Shown one piece after another: positions 1-9,090 of a stretch of 64,000 nucleotides of DNA (position 1 is its first letter; each line of letters starts with the position of its first letter). The translations under genes and the position numbers were made by a program. The notes under the pieces were generated by a model. The model had not been told where the DNA came from. It saw nothing but the letters and a program-made list of their open reading frames with translations, and searched no databases. This stretch comes from Paenibacillus_F chitinolyticus_A (lineage in GTDB: Bacteria > Bacillota > Bacilli > Paenibacillales > NBRC-103111). The stretch lies in assembly GCF_045038035.1 (NCBI RefSeq), contig NZ_CP173427.1:434001-498000 (forward strand). The letters run 5' to 3'.

Positions 1-1
1 G

Positions 2-1240
2 GAGCCGTTCACCGTCGAAACCGAAGGAACGAACATCGTCCGTTACTATTCCACGGATGCTGCAGGCAACAAGGAGGAAGCCCAAACCCTTAGCATCAAG
101 CTGGACAAAACGGCCCCGGCCGCGTCCCTGACGCTGAACGGACAAGCTGTCTCCGATGTGACGGACAAGGATTCTTTAACCTTCCGTCTGCTGAGTACGG
201 ATGCGGGGTCGGGAATTGCGGACCGTAAGCTAATCCTGGACGGGAAGGAAATTGCCGACGGCGAGACGCTGAAAGCGGGCGAGCTGGCTGTCGGCACGCA
301 TACCGTGCAGTACCGCGTGACGGATCTTGCCGGCAATACGGCGGCGGACACGTTCGGCTTCAACGTAAAGGCGAGCCTGACGCTTAGCAAGGTAGAGCTT
401 ACTTCCGGTAAAACCGTTCTGAAGCCCGGTGAAACGACCGACCTCCGAGTGAGCGGCACATGGAGCAACGGCACCGCAGCCGATTTAACCGTGGCGGAAG
501 TCGTTTACCGCAGCAGCAATGAAGCGGCGGTTACGGTAAACGCGCAGGGAAGGCTTACGGCCGTCGGCGAAGGAACCGCGGATCTGACGGCTTCCGTAAC
601 GCTGGACGGCGTCACCGTCGTGTCGGGCGCGGTTACCGTTACGTCCGCCAAGCCTTTGGCAACGGGTGTTCCGGGCAAGCCGGTGCTGTCCTCGAACAAT
701 GGCTATGACGGCCTCAAAGGCGGCAGCTTTACCGTTACGATGAATATGTGGTGGGGCGCCAACGGCTCCGTGTACAAGCTGTACGAGAACGGCGTGCTGA
801 TCAGCACCCAGACGCTGAAGGACGCTTCACCGGCAGCTCAAACGGTCAAAACGGATATCAAAGGCAAAGCGAACGGAACGTATACGTACACGGCCGAGCT
901 GATCAACGCTTACGGAACGACCGTAAGTTCGCCGCTCGTCGTGAACGTGACGGATGCCGCGCCGGGCAAGCCGGTTCTTTCCCAGGACAACTGGGACGGC
1001 GACGGCACCTACAAGGTGACGATGAACATGTGGTGGGGCACCAACGCTTCCGAATACCGGCTGTTTGAAAACGGTCAACTGATCGAAACGAAAGCGTTGA
1101 AAGAAGCGACTCCGGGCGCTCAGAGCGCAGTAACAAGTCTTACGGGACGGGCTCCGGGAACGTATGAGTACCGTGCCGAGCTTGTAAATGCCTCGGGTGT
1201 TGCCTCCAGCGAGAAAATTGTGGTGAAAGTAACCCGCTAG
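2..1240 (+). CDS. C-terminal part of a large secreted multidomain Ig-like/carbohydrate-binding protein (5' end outside window)
   Basis: The reading frame is open from base 2, so the gene starts upstream of the window; 412 residues are visible. The first ~40 residues end one OmpL47/Ig-like module (a YYSTDAAGN motif followed by LDKTAP). A second Ig-like module follows to about residue 122 (VTDLAGN motif). Next comes a Big_2-type module to about residue 212, with the pattern SNEAAVTVNAQGRLTAVGEG. Two ~95-residue repeats end the protein, each with GKPVLS and MNMWWG, the type found in Bacillus and Paenibacillus chitinases and other extracellular polysaccharidases. The visible part is adhesive or carbohydrate-binding, so it is probably the tail of a secreted glycoside hydrolase or surface protein. 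Catalytic identity cannot be told from this fragment. A strong terminator follows. Confidence 0.85.
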   Translation, partial: EPFTVETEGTNIVRYYSTDAAGNKEEAQTLSIKLDKTAPAASLTLNGQAVSDVTDKDSLTFRLLSTDAGSGIADRKLILDGKEIADGETLKAGELAVGTHTVQYRVTDLAGNTAADTFGFNVKASLTLSKVELTSGKTVLKPGETTDLRVSGTWSNGTAADLTVAEVVYRSSNEAAVTVNAQGRLTAVGEGTADLTASVTLDGVTVVSGAVTVTSAKPLATGVPGKPVLSSNNGYDGLKGGSFTVTMNMWWGANGSVYKLYENGVLISTQTLKDASPAAQTVKTDIKGKANGTYTYTAELINAYGTTVSSPLVVNVTDAAPGKPVLSQDNWDGDGTYKVTMNMWWGTNASEYRLFENGQLIETKALKEATPGAQSAVTSLTGRAPGTYEYRAELVNASGVASSEKIVVKVTR

Positions 1241-1343
1241 ATTGCACGACTGGTTTGCTTCCTGTCCTCTGCATCCGGCCGCAAGGCTGGGAGGGATATG
1301 CCCGACTGCCGCTGTTTTTGGACAAACAAACTGCACTTATCGC

Positions 1344-1392
1344 AAAAGACTTCCATTTCCGCTTAAAGCGGAAGTGGAGGTCTTTCTTTTTT
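1344..1392 (+). terminator. Rho-independent terminator after the secreted multidomain gene
   Basis: A near-perfect ~20-bp inverted repeat (AAAGACTTCC... paired with ...GGAGGTCTTT) is followed by a T-rich tract. It lies about 100 bases after the stop. Confidence 0.9.
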
Positions 1393-1912
1393 GAAGCTAG
1401 TTCCTGCCGGAGAAGGAGAGCAAATTCCTTCCCCAGTCCGGTGATTGCGCAGGAGAGCAGTTATACGATAAGGGTAGCGGCAGACAAAGAAAATGCACGG
1501 AGGAGCCTGAGAATCGAAGGGCGTCGGTAGACGGAAGGCGGGAGGCGGCACGCGGCACGCGGCAGAATGACGGACATTTAAGAGAGGACATCAGACCTCA
1601 AGTGTCGAGAAAAAAAGTGAATGAGCACCGTTATGCGACGCCAAGCACCGCGTACCGGGAGCCTCGTGCGGTGAGGGAGAGACGGCCGGCAGAGGCCGCC
1701 GGTAATAAGAAAAAGAAGAGGATGAAGTACGGGAGGAGCGTAGAAATCGCGAATACGGTCATACGGGCTCCCGCTATGCGGCGGTTTGCGCCGTATAACG
1801 GCGGTCGGCCACACAGAAACAACGAGCAATAGAGACGGAAGTCCGGTGAGGCCGGGGACTCCGTTTACCGGACATAACCGGCTATCCAACGCAACGGGAA
1901 GGAAGTGACGGT
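1393..1912. other. Intergenic region with no convincing gene
   Basis: Short open frames exist on both strands here, but none has a ribosome site, a recognisable domain or plausible composition. A small GC-rich tandem (CGGCACG repeated near 1549-1563) is visible. The last ~20 bases hold the ribosome site (GGAAGGAAG) of the gene at 1913. Confidence 0.6.
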
Positions 1913-2608
1913 ATGATCAGGACCGATAGGAGCGGGACGGATTTTAAAGCGGTGCCGTCCGCCGGATTAAAGTTTTTGGAGTTGGATATGCCTGTTCTCG
2001 GGAACCTTCACCTGCACTTCGACGCCGGGGAAGAAGCGTATGTGAAGCTGTCGGGAGAGTACCGCCTGTTTCCCTTATACACGGCAAGGGAGGGGGACCG
2101 GCTCGTCCTTAAAGGCCGCAATCTCCCCGCCTACTTGAGACACGGCCAGAAAGAACGACTGCGCATCGACATCCATCTGCCGGAAGACACCGCCGTGGAT
2201 CTGACTTTTTTCGCGGGAGTGGTCAGCCTTAACGGCGGATACGGCCCGCTCAGCGTGAAGGGTTTCTCGGGCGAGGTTTCCGGTTACACCGGGTCGGACC
2301 GCGTCCGAGTCCGGCTTCGCTGCGGCGACGTGTCTCTGGCCGGTCTGCCGGGCGAGGCGGACATCCGGATCGGGCTGGGCAGCTCAACCTTGCGCTGGTC
2401 CCGTCTGCTGGGAACCGAGCGTGTCCGGGTCCGCTGCGGCTTCGGAGGCGTAGAACTGCTGGTTCCGCCGGACTGGGCGCAAAAAGAGGAGCAGGGCGGC
2501 TTTTTCAAGAAAAAGCGGCTCCATGCTCCTCCCGGCGCGTCCGTCTCGGCCGCGGTGTGGTTCGGCGGACTGGATGTCGGCTCCAGCTGCGGGTTTACTG
2601 CACCTTAA
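1913..2608 (+). CDS. Adhesin-like / DUF4097-type beta-strand protein
   Basis: This is a 231-residue protein without signal peptide or membrane segment. It is rich in short beta-strand repeats such as VSLNGGYGPLSVKGFSGEVSGYTGSDRVRVRL and ending VWFGGLDVGS. The pattern resembles DUF4097 / putative-adhesin beta-solenoid proteins common in Firmicutes, whose role is unknown. The start at 1913 has GGAAGGAAG just upstream. Its 3' end overlaps the convergent hydrolase gene by 14 bases, so the two share no room for a separate terminator. The family call is by strand pattern only. Confidence 0.6.
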   Translation: MIRTDRSGTDFKAVPSAGLKFLELDMPVLGNLHLHFDAGEEAYVKLSGEYRLFPLYTAREGDRLVLKGRNLPAYLRHGQKERLRIDIHLPEDTAVDLTFFAGVVSLNGGYGPLSVKGFSGEVSGYTGSDRVRVRLRCGDVSLAGLPGEADIRIGLGSSTLRWSRLLGTERVRVRCGFGGVELLVPPDWAQKEEQGGFFKKKRLHAPPGASVSAAVWFGGLDVGSSCGFTAP

Positions 2609-4592
2609 GCGGCAGCGTATAGCAGCCGAACGCTTTATCCAGCAGCACGGCGGCTTCCTGGCGAAGCAGCGGCTGCTTGGAGCGGAAATCGACCGAGCCG
2701 TCCGGATTAACGGAGGCGCCGGGGTCTACGATGCCCTGCGACACCAGCGCAGTGACGGCTTTAACCGCCCACTCGTCGGTCGGTCCGGTCAGTTTGATTT
2801 CCGACGCAGGCTGTAGCTGCTTCATGTTCCGGATCATGGTAGCGGCCATCTGCCTTGTGACCGGAGCGCTCCGGTCGAGGCCCGGGATACCGGCGACCAT
2901 CGATTTTTTGTTGCCTTCGACCGAATAAACGATGCCGTACCACCCGTGGGCCCGCAGAAGCACATCCGCAAATTCCCCTTGGGTCATCACGCCGTCAGGT
3001 TCGAACGAATTGCCTGAATTGGCGCCCATAATTTCCCACGTATTCATGTTATCGATGTGGGTTTTGTACGGGCTGTCTGTGGAGACGTCCTCAAACGGGG
3101 ATTTCTCATGCATCTTCCGGGCATCGGAAGCGAAGTCCATGCTGTTCCGGTTGGAGTAATAGAAGTACTCGATCTGCCCGTGGCTGTCTTTTTTGAACGC
3201 TAATTTGTTTCCGGACTCGTCTTCGAAAAGCAGCGGATGGATCATTTTCAGGGTATGCTTGCCCGAGGAATTGGTTTCCATGATCAAATTGCCGCTGTCG
3301 TAGGAAAATCTCGATTTCAGGAACAGCATGCGCGTATTCTGGTACATGCCCGTGTAACGCTGCGCTTCTTTTTCATTCAAGGGAAGGTAAGTCGGCTTCT
3401 CGGGTTCTTCCTCGGCAGGGAAATAGTGATCCATGAATTCCTCGTACACTTCGACACTCATCATAGAGTCATTGTTGTAGGACATGTAAATCCCCGTATT
3501 CTTATCCGGAAGCAGAACGATCAGGGACTGGTGCCCCGGCATGCTGCCGCCTTTGAGCACCACATGATGGCCGTTCATAAGCTCCGTAAAATATCCCTCA
3601 AAGCCGACCGTCGTAATCGGCATCGATTTCTCCGAGAAAACCTGATAATTGTGCATGAGATCTATGCTCTCAGGGCTGACGAGCTGCTTGCCGTCGTACT
3701 TGCCCTTCTGGAGCTGCATGATCAAATAGTTGGACATATCTTCCGCCGTCGAGATGATGCTGCCCTGAGGCCCGTCACTCGGCGCGGGACCTGCCGTCGG
3801 CATAGGCTTTCCGGCCGGATCGTAATGAACGGCCATTCTTGCAAGCAGTTCCGGCGTAAAACGGACGCTTGTGGATTTCATGCCGAGCGGCTTGAACACC
3901 TTTTCCTGCATGTACTTGTCGAAACGCAGCCCGCTCACGTTCTGGACGGCATATCCGGCCAGCAGAAATCCGAAGTTATCGTACGTGTAGGCTTCTCCCG
4001 GCTTCCGCACGACCGTAGGCATGTGCTCGGCCAGGAACGGTTTCGTGGGGATATCCTGATCGACGAATTCGGGTCCTACATAAGTCGTAATATCCGGATA
4101 ATCGACCCCGCTCGTGTAGGTGAGAAGATCGAATAACGTGAGCGGCGCGCCTGTTTTGTTGGGCACCTTTAAGCCATCCAGGTAAGGCTCGATGTCGCCC
4201 CTCAGCTCCATTTTCCCCTCGTCCACAAGCTGCAGGGCGGCCAGAGCGGTAAATGTTTTGGTGACGGAGCCGATCTGGAATACCGTGTCTTTGTCGACCG
4301 GAATGTTCTTTTCCTTGTCCGCATAGCCGTACCCTTTATTCAGCACGACCTTGCCGTCTTTGACGACTACGAAGCTGGAGCCGTTGACGTTGTATTTTCT
4401 CATTTTCTCGGCAAAGACAGGATCGGCAAACGCTTCTACTTCCTTCGCGTCGACAGGCCCCTGCGCGGGACCTTTATTTGACTGCGCAGACTCGGGCGGT
4501 TTGGCGGCCGGTGTGTCCGGCGTACAAGCCGTAAAGACAGATGAAGACAGGACGAGCAGGGCAAGACTTGCATGGCGTACGGTTTTTTTCAT
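2595..4592 (-). CDS. Beta-lactamase-family serine hydrolase lipoprotein with C-terminal SLH-like modules
   Basis: 665 residues. The N-terminus is a lipoprotein signal ending at Cys23 (VFTAC). Residues ~50-390 are a class C beta-lactamase/esterase-type domain with the catalytic S109-V-T-K112 motif, the Y204-D-N206 motif, and a KGGSMPGH segment (347-354) in place of the canonical KTG. Such proteins are usually D,D-peptidases, esterases or D-aminopeptidases rather than true beta-lactamases. After a ~100-residue linker, residues ~535-660 show two degenerate S-layer-homology-like repeats (MTQGEFADVLLRA, LLRQEAAVLLDKAFG). A lipid anchor combined with a cell-wall-binding SLH tail suggests a membrane-tethered, wall-facing enzyme. 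The substrate is unknown. The gene is divergent from the sensory operon at 4885. Confidence 0.85.
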   Translation of the reverse strand: MKKTVRHASLALLVLSSSVFTACTPDTPAAKPPESAQSNKGPAQGPVDAKEVEAFADPVFAEKMRKYNVNGSSFVVVKDGKVVLNKGYGYADKEKNIPVDKDTVFQIGSVTKTFTALAALQLVDEGKMELRGDIEPYLDGLKVPNKTGAPLTLFDLLTYTSGVDYPDITTYVGPEFVDQDIPTKPFLAEHMPTVVRKPGEAYTYDNFGFLLAGYAVQNVSGLRFDKYMQEKVFKPLGMKSTSVRFTPELLARMAVHYDPAGKPMPTAGPAPSDGPQGSIISTAEDMSNYLIMQLQKGKYDGKQLVSPESIDLMHNYQVFSEKSMPITTVGFEGYFTELMNGHHVVLKGGSMPGHQSLIVLLPDKNTGIYMSYNNDSMMSVEVYEEFMDHYFPAEEEPEKPTYLPLNEKEAQRYTGMYQNTRMLFLKSRFSYDSGNLIMETNSSGKHTLKMIHPLLFEDESGNKLAFKKDSHGQIEYFYYSNRNSMDFASDARKMHEKSPFEDVSTDSPYKTHIDNMNTWEIMGANSGNSFEPDGVMTQGEFADVLLRAHGWYGIVYSVEGNKKSMVAGIPGLDRSAPVTRQMAATMIRNMKQLQPASEIKLTGPTDEWAVKAVTALVSQGIVDPGASVNPDGSVDFRSKQPLLRQEAAVLLDKAFGCYTLPLKVQ

Positions 4593-4762
4593 GGTTCATT
4601 CACCTTTTTCGTATCGTTCTTTGCGTGACCGCTTTGTGCTTTGATGCCGGCAAAGTTTGCCGTCAAAAAAACGGTGTCTCTTTCCGTGATCCCAGCATTG
4701 CAGACCTCACGTCACACCGGCCAGTGAACTTCCGTCATGGGGCCGTCATTTGTTGTGCCGGG

Positions 4763-4778
4763 AATGTCATATGACATT
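4763..4778. promoter_or_regulatory. 16-bp perfect palindrome in divergent intergenic region
   Basis: AATGTCATATGACATT is a perfect inverted repeat. It lies 107 bases before the sensor gene at 4885 and 170 bases before the divergent hydrolase gene. NarL/LuxR-type regulators like the one encoded just downstream often bind such sites, so it may be an autoregulatory operator. This is inference from symmetry and position. Confidence 0.4.
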
Positions 4779-4884
4779 TGCTCACTGGCGCAGCTGACGG
4801 CAGGCGGTTTAGGATACAAACAGCCGGAGAAGATACCGGGCACAAACGAAATCACAAGAGCGAACAAGAAAGGACCGAGATTCC

Positions 4885-5472
4885 ATGAAAAAAGAAATGA
4901 TGCAAAGTCTGCAAGATTTTTATTTTTTGCTGCTTACTTTCGTTACAGGAGTGTTTTACTTTTGCTTCTACCTGGTTAGCCTGGTATTTAGCCTGAGCAT
5001 GGCTTTTACCCTGGTCGGACTGCCGATGATCACCTATGTCATGCGCAGTACGCGCACGTTTGCCCGATATGAAAGAATTCAAACCAAAATCTACACGGAT
5101 CTTTCCATTGAGCCTTACGAGCTGCCGGAAAAAAGTGAAGGCTCCGTATGGCGGCAGGCGAAAGAAGAACTCGCGGACCGCCGGAATTGGACGATCATCG
5201 GCTGGCTGATGCTGAAATTCCCGCTGGGCCTGCTTGCCCTTCTTTTAGCCGTGCTTTGCTACATTGCGCCTGTCATCTTCATTCTGATTCCGCTTGCGGT
5301 TCCCTACATGGACCTTTACTTTGCGGGGATTCCGGTGGACACGTTTGCGAAATCCCTCTTCGTGATGGCCGGGGGTGTTCTGCTCGCTTATGCAGGGGCA
5401 AAACTGGGCCGGAGCTCGGCGCTGCTGGCCGGGCGCTACATTCGGCAGATGTTCGAACGGCTTCACGCGTAG
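4885..5472 (+). CDS. Putative sensor-domain membrane protein
   Basis: 195 residues with two pairs of strongly hydrophobic segments (about 12-50 and 104-175) separated by a charged ~50-residue loop. The segment around GLPMITYVMRSTRTFARYER matches the 'putative sensor' domain that usually sits at the N-terminus of actinobacterial NarL-type kinases, or beside them in Bacillales. Here it is a separate gene 81 bases before the kinase-regulator gene and very probably co-transcribed with it. I infer that it supplies the sensory input, possibly of membrane or envelope state, to that kinase. The start has AAAGGA upstream. No ligand is known. Confidence 0.7.
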   Translation: MKKEMMQSLQDFYFLLLTFVTGVFYFCFYLVSLVFSLSMAFTLVGLPMITYVMRSTRTFARYERIQTKIYTDLSIEPYELPEKSEGSVWRQAKEELADRRNWTIIGWLMLKFPLGLLALLLAVLCYIAPVIFILIPLAVPYMDLYFAGIPVDTFAKSLFVMAGGVLLAYAGAKLGRSSALLAGRYIRQMFERLHA

Positions 5473-5553
5473 ACAGCCGCAGCTTGCCGTGGCATAGTAA
5501 GGACAAGAACAACCGGGCGGCAAGCAAGGCAGCCAGACAAAGAGGTGATGGAC

Positions 5554-7404
5554 ATGTTCGATGCGGTCAAGCAGTGGTTCTGGTACGAGTGGGCTCTCTT
5601 TATCATCCGTATATTGATCTCTTTCTCCACCATTATTACGACCGTGCAATTTCAAAATGATTTAAACCTTCCCCTGTGGCTGGTTTTGTGCTGGGAAATA
5701 TCCGCTTTCTCGATTCCATGGATTTTGCTGCAGGTGAACACAAAGGCTTATGCCGTTCCCGAGCTGATTTTATCCGGGGGAGTCAGTGTCTATTTAACTT
5801 CGTTATTTCCCGAAGCTTATTTAACCTTTCTCGTGCCCGCTGCCCTGATCGCAGCCAACAGTGCGGAGAAAACGTACCGCTGGACGGGGCCGGCCGCCGT
5901 TCTGCTGGTGCCTCTGGTGATGGTTCAATTCTCCGAACAAACGAAGCCTTTTTGGGAAATTGCGCCTCAAATCGGGCTGGCGTATGCGATCGGATACGCG
6001 TTCAATTTGCTGATGGTGAATTACCGGCAAAATGAAATTATCCGCAGCCAGAACAGTGTTCTGGAGCAGTACATGTCCCAAGTGGAGCGAGTCACCCTGC
6101 TTGAAGAACGGAACCGGCTCGCCAAGGATCTGCACGACACGATGGGCCATTCGTACACTTCGCTCATTATGGGATTGGAAACGCTGCGTCCGGACATTGG
6201 GACGGAGGAGGGCGAGCATAAGCTGGAGGCCCTCTTGGCCGTGACGCGCAAAAGCATGGGAGAGGTGCGGGACTTCCTTCACGGAATGGGCGCCTCGGAG
6301 GAGATGTCTTCTCTCCGGCAGGCGCTTGAGCAGCTGGCGCGCGAATTCGAGGCCAGCGCGGGGGCGACCGTAAGCCTGCGGGTGCTCGGGGAGGAAACTT
6401 CCCTGCCTCAGCAGGCGAAGATGACCTTCTACCGCTGTCTGCAGGAAGCGCTCACGAATGCGGTGCGGCACGGCAGGGCAACGGAGATTCAGGCGGCGCT
6501 GCAGTTCGAGCCCCGGCAGACCCGGCTGGAAGTGCGGGATAATGGCGAGGGCAGCGAGTCTCTGCCGGAGGGCTTCGGCCTGAAGGCGATGAAGGAGCGG
6601 GCCGCAAGCCTGCAGGGGCAGGTCTCCGTCTATTCGGAGAAGGGCGCGGGAACGACCGTGACGTGCACCCTGCCCCGCCAGTCGGAGCCGGGAGGAGAAG
6701 TGATCCGCCTGCTGATTGCCGACGATCAGGCGTTCATCCGCGAAAGCCTCCGGACCCTTCTGCAGGGACAGAAGGATATGACCGTTGCGGGGCTTGCCGG
6801 AGACGGCGAGCAGGCGGTGGAGCTTTGTGCGGAGCTGGAGCCCCATCTGGTGCTGATGGATCTGGATATGCCGAACATGGACGGCACTGCGGCCACGCGG
6901 ACGATCAAGCAGAAATGGCCGCATGTCCGGGTCGTCATCCTGACGACTTTCCAGGCGCCGGACAAAGCGCTTGAAGTGCTGCGCAGCGGCGCGGACGGCT
7001 ATCTGCTCAAATCGATCGAGCCGAAGGAGCTGGCCGAGACGATCCGTCTCGTGCATCAGGGCGGCACGATGATCGCGCAGGATCTCTCGACGAAGCTGTT
7101 CGGCGAGCTGGAGGAAGCGGCCCAGGCTTCGGGGCGCAGCGGCACCTCCGGTACTTCCGAGCCGGCGGAAACGGCCGGACTGCCGGGGACGGCGGCCCCT
7201 GCCGGAGAGAGCTATGAGCTGACTCCGCGCGAAATCGAGATTTTGCGGATGCTGTCCAAAGGGCTCCGCTACAAGTCCATCGCTTCCAAGCTGTACTTGT
7301 CGGACGGAACGGTCCGGAACTATGCGTCCACGGTGTACGCCAAGCTTGGCGTGCGCAACCGGGAAGAAGCCGTGGAAAAGGCGGCGGAGGCCGGGCTTCT
7401 TTGA
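5554..7404 (+). CDS. Fused NarL-type histidine kinase and LuxR-type response regulator in one polypeptide
   Basis: 616 residues. Residues ~10-155 hold about six membrane segments. A HisKA_3 dimerisation helix follows with the phospho-acceptor H194 in DLHDTMGH, then a HATPase domain (N302 in EALTNAVRHG; DNGEG at 329-333). The frame continues without a stop into a receiver domain (DD at 390-391, phospho-acceptor D436 in LMDLDMPNMDG, conserved lysine in LLKS), a Ser/Gly/Ala/Pro-rich linker, and a LuxR helix-turn-helix (~555-616). These two proteins are normally encoded by adjacent, separate genes. I chose ATG 5554 because AGAGGTG lies 6 bases upstream; GTG 5545 overlaps that ribosome site. A GTG at 6700 behind GGAGGAG could also yield a free 234-residue regulator. 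A terminator follows. Confidence 0.9.
   Translation: MFDAVKQWFWYEWALFIIRILISFSTIITTVQFQNDLNLPLWLVLCWEISAFSIPWILLQVNTKAYAVPELILSGGVSVYLTSLFPEAYLTFLVPAALIAANSAEKTYRWTGPAAVLLVPLVMVQFSEQTKPFWEIAPQIGLAYAIGYAFNLLMVNYRQNEIIRSQNSVLEQYMSQVERVTLLEERNRLAKDLHDTMGHSYTSLIMGLETLRPDIGTEEGEHKLEALLAVTRKSMGEVRDFLHGMGASEEMSSLRQALEQLAREFEASAGATVSLRVLGEETSLPQQAKMTFYRCLQEALTNAVRHGRATEIQAALQFEPRQTRLEVRDNGEGSESLPEGFGLKAMKERAASLQGQVSVYSEKGAGTTVTCTLPRQSEPGGEVIRLLIADDQAFIRESLRTLLQGQKDMTVAGLAGDGEQAVELCAELEPHLVLMDLDMPNMDGTAATRTIKQKWPHVRVVILTTFQAPDKALEVLRSGADGYLLKSIEPKELAETIRLVHQGGTMIAQDLSTKLFGELEEAAQASGRSGTSGTSEPAETAGLPGTAAPAGESYELTPREIEILRMLSKGLRYKSIASKLYLSDGTVRNYASTVYAKLGVRNREEAVEKAAEAGLL
6691..6702 (+). promoter_or_regulatory. 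Internal Shine-Dalgarno plus in-frame GTG at kinase/regulator junction
   Basis: GGAGGAG (6691-6697) precedes an in-frame GTG at 6700-6702, exactly where the receiver domain begins (VIRLLIADDQ). This would permit independent translation of the regulator from the fused frame. The spacing is short (2 bases from GGAGGAG), so efficiency is uncertain. Confidence 0.5.
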
Positions 7405-7415
7405 AGCCGTATCCG

Positions 7416-7455
7416 GAAAGGCTTTCGGTTCCGCGAGGAACCGGGAGCCTTTTTC
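7416..7455 (+). terminator. Rho-independent terminator after the kinase-regulator gene
   Basis: AAAGGCTTTCGGTTCC pairs with GGAACCGGGAGCCTTT (a few G-U pairs), and a T run follows. Confidence 0.85.
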
Positions 7456-7597
7456 GTCTAGAGGAATAAGGTAAGGCCTGTCCCCAGGCTCGTCTCAGGA
7501 TGGAAAATCGCTCCGATTTACCCGCCCGTTAGGTGTCCGCTCATACCAACCCGCCTTCGCCCGAATAATGTAACCCTAGAGCGAGGAGGCGATTCTA

Positions 7598-9070
7598 ATG
7601 CCCGTTAAAAACGGCAGCGAGTATATAGAGCGGATTAACCGGCATCTTCCCGACGTCTGGATTGCGGGCGAACGGGTGCAGGGATTGATTTCGGAGCATC
7701 AAGCTTTCAAGGGACTGATGACGACTCAGGCTTCCATGTATGATATGCAGCAGGCGGAGGAATGGCAAGCGAAAATGACGTATGCTTCACCCTCGACAGG
7801 GGACCCGGTCGGATTGTCCTTCCTGCAGCCGAAGACGAAGAAGGACCTTGCGCTGCGCAGGCAGATGATGCAGGCGTGGGCATCGGTCCATCACGGGTTC
7901 CTGGGGCGTGCTCCCGATTATATGAACACGGCCATAATGGCTTTCGGCGCGGCGGCGGGTCTGATCGAGAAGGAAAATCCCGAATACGGGGATAACTTGA
8001 GGCGGTATTACGAATACTGCCGGGAAAACGACGTGACGCTTTCACACGTGTTCATTCAGCCGAAAGCGGCGAGAATGCCCTCTTTTCTGCGGACCTTCGA
8101 GGAAGACGCCGCCGCCCGGGTGGTGGAGAAGAATAAAGACGGCATCGTGGTCCGGGGCGCGTTCTTGCTGGATACGCAAGGGGCGACGTCGGATGAAATC
8201 CTCGTTTTTCCGGCTCCATTTCCGTTCGGTGGCGGCGAGGACAGTCCGTACGCGTTCGCTTTTGCGGTGCCGAGCAATTTGGCCGGCGTGAGCTTTGTAT
8301 GCAGAGAGAGCTTCGTCGGGGGCGAATCGGCCTATAACTACCCTTTGAGCTCCCGATTTGAGGAAATGGATACGCTGGTCCTTTTCGAAGACGCGCTCGT
8401 GCCGTGGGACCGTGTGTTTATATGCGGGAACGAAAGGATGGCCTGGCAGCTTGTGGACGAAAGCCGCTTCCATACCCATGCCGGTATGCAGATCATGTGC
8501 AAAAATATCGCCAAAACGGAATTCATTCTGGGCACTCTCGAAAGAATGGTCGAAGCAGGAGGTCTCGACAGCCACAGCCATGTAACCGAGAAAGTAACGG
8601 AGGTTATCGTGGCTTTGGAAGCGCTCAAGGCGTTCCAGGTTGCGGCGGAAAAAGGAGCATCCCGGGACAAATGGGGAAGTATGCTGCCCGACCCGAAGCC
8701 GCTTCTTGCGGCCAACGCCTATTTTCCGAAAGTGTATCCGCGGTTTGTGGAAATCATCCAGTTGATCGGAGCCAGCGGGCTGATCATGATTCCGGACGAA
8801 GGGGATTTCGGCACGGAGATCGGCGGGCAGCTGAACCTTTACTTGAAGGGGATTGGCCTGAGCGCCGAAGAAAACGTGAAATTATCCCGGCTTGCGTGGG
8901 AGCTTGGCGTCAATGCGTTCGGCGGCCGGCAGGCGGTTTACGAGCGGTTTTTCTTCGGAAACGCTGCGGTTGTAGACGGGCGTTTGTACAACGCCTATAA
9001 AGAACGGGAAGCGCTAGGACGCCGGGTTCGGGATTTCTTGTCGGGAAAAGACGGAAAGGGATCGGGTTAA
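7598..9070 (+). CDS. hpaB: 4-hydroxyphenylacetate 3-monooxygenase, oxygenase component (HpaB family)
   Basis: 490 residues, the usual length of the FADH2-dependent HpaB/YoaI flavin hydroxylases. The N-terminal helical domain has WIAGERV and the GFLGRAPDYMNTAIMAF motif. The central beta domain holds LFEDALVPWDRVFICGN, and the C-terminal helical domain holds QLIGASGLIMIP. The enzyme uses reduced flavin and oxygen to add a second hydroxyl to phenolic substrates; the partner flavin reductase (HpaC) is not in the window. AGCGAGGAGG lies upstream. It may supply catechols to the ring-active enzymes nearby, but no complete homoprotocatechuate pathway is visible. A terminator follows, so it is probably monocistronic. 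The actual phenol substrate is not settled by sequence. Confidence 0.9.
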   Translation: MPVKNGSEYIERINRHLPDVWIAGERVQGLISEHQAFKGLMTTQASMYDMQQAEEWQAKMTYASPSTGDPVGLSFLQPKTKKDLALRRQMMQAWASVHHGFLGRAPDYMNTAIMAFGAAAGLIEKENPEYGDNLRRYYEYCRENDVTLSHVFIQPKAARMPSFLRTFEEDAAARVVEKNKDGIVVRGAFLLDTQGATSDEILVFPAPFPFGGGEDSPYAFAFAVPSNLAGVSFVCRESFVGGESAYNYPLSSRFEEMDTLVLFEDALVPWDRVFICGNERMAWQLVDESRFHTHAGMQIMCKNIAKTEFILGTLERMVEAGGLDSHSHVTEKVTEVIVALEALKAFQVAAEKGASRDKWGSMLPDPKPLLAANAYFPKVYPRFVEIIQLIGASGLIMIPDEGDFGTEIGGQLNLYLKGIGLSAEENVKLSRLAWELGVNAFGGRQAVYERFFFGNAAVVDGRLYNAYKEREALGRRVRDFLSGKDGKGSG

Positions 9071-9090
9071 GTTAGCCGGTATATAAGTTG

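Noticed and set aside
1255..1889. Several 60-100 codon frames on both strands between the secreted protein and the adhesin-like gene
   Set aside because: They cross the terminator or lack ribosome sites and any protein-like pattern.
5821..7056. 411-codon minus-strand frame opposite the kinase-regulator gene
   Set aside because: It is Arg/His/Leu/Gln-rich with no domain, and the plus strand encodes complete kinase and receiver motifs.
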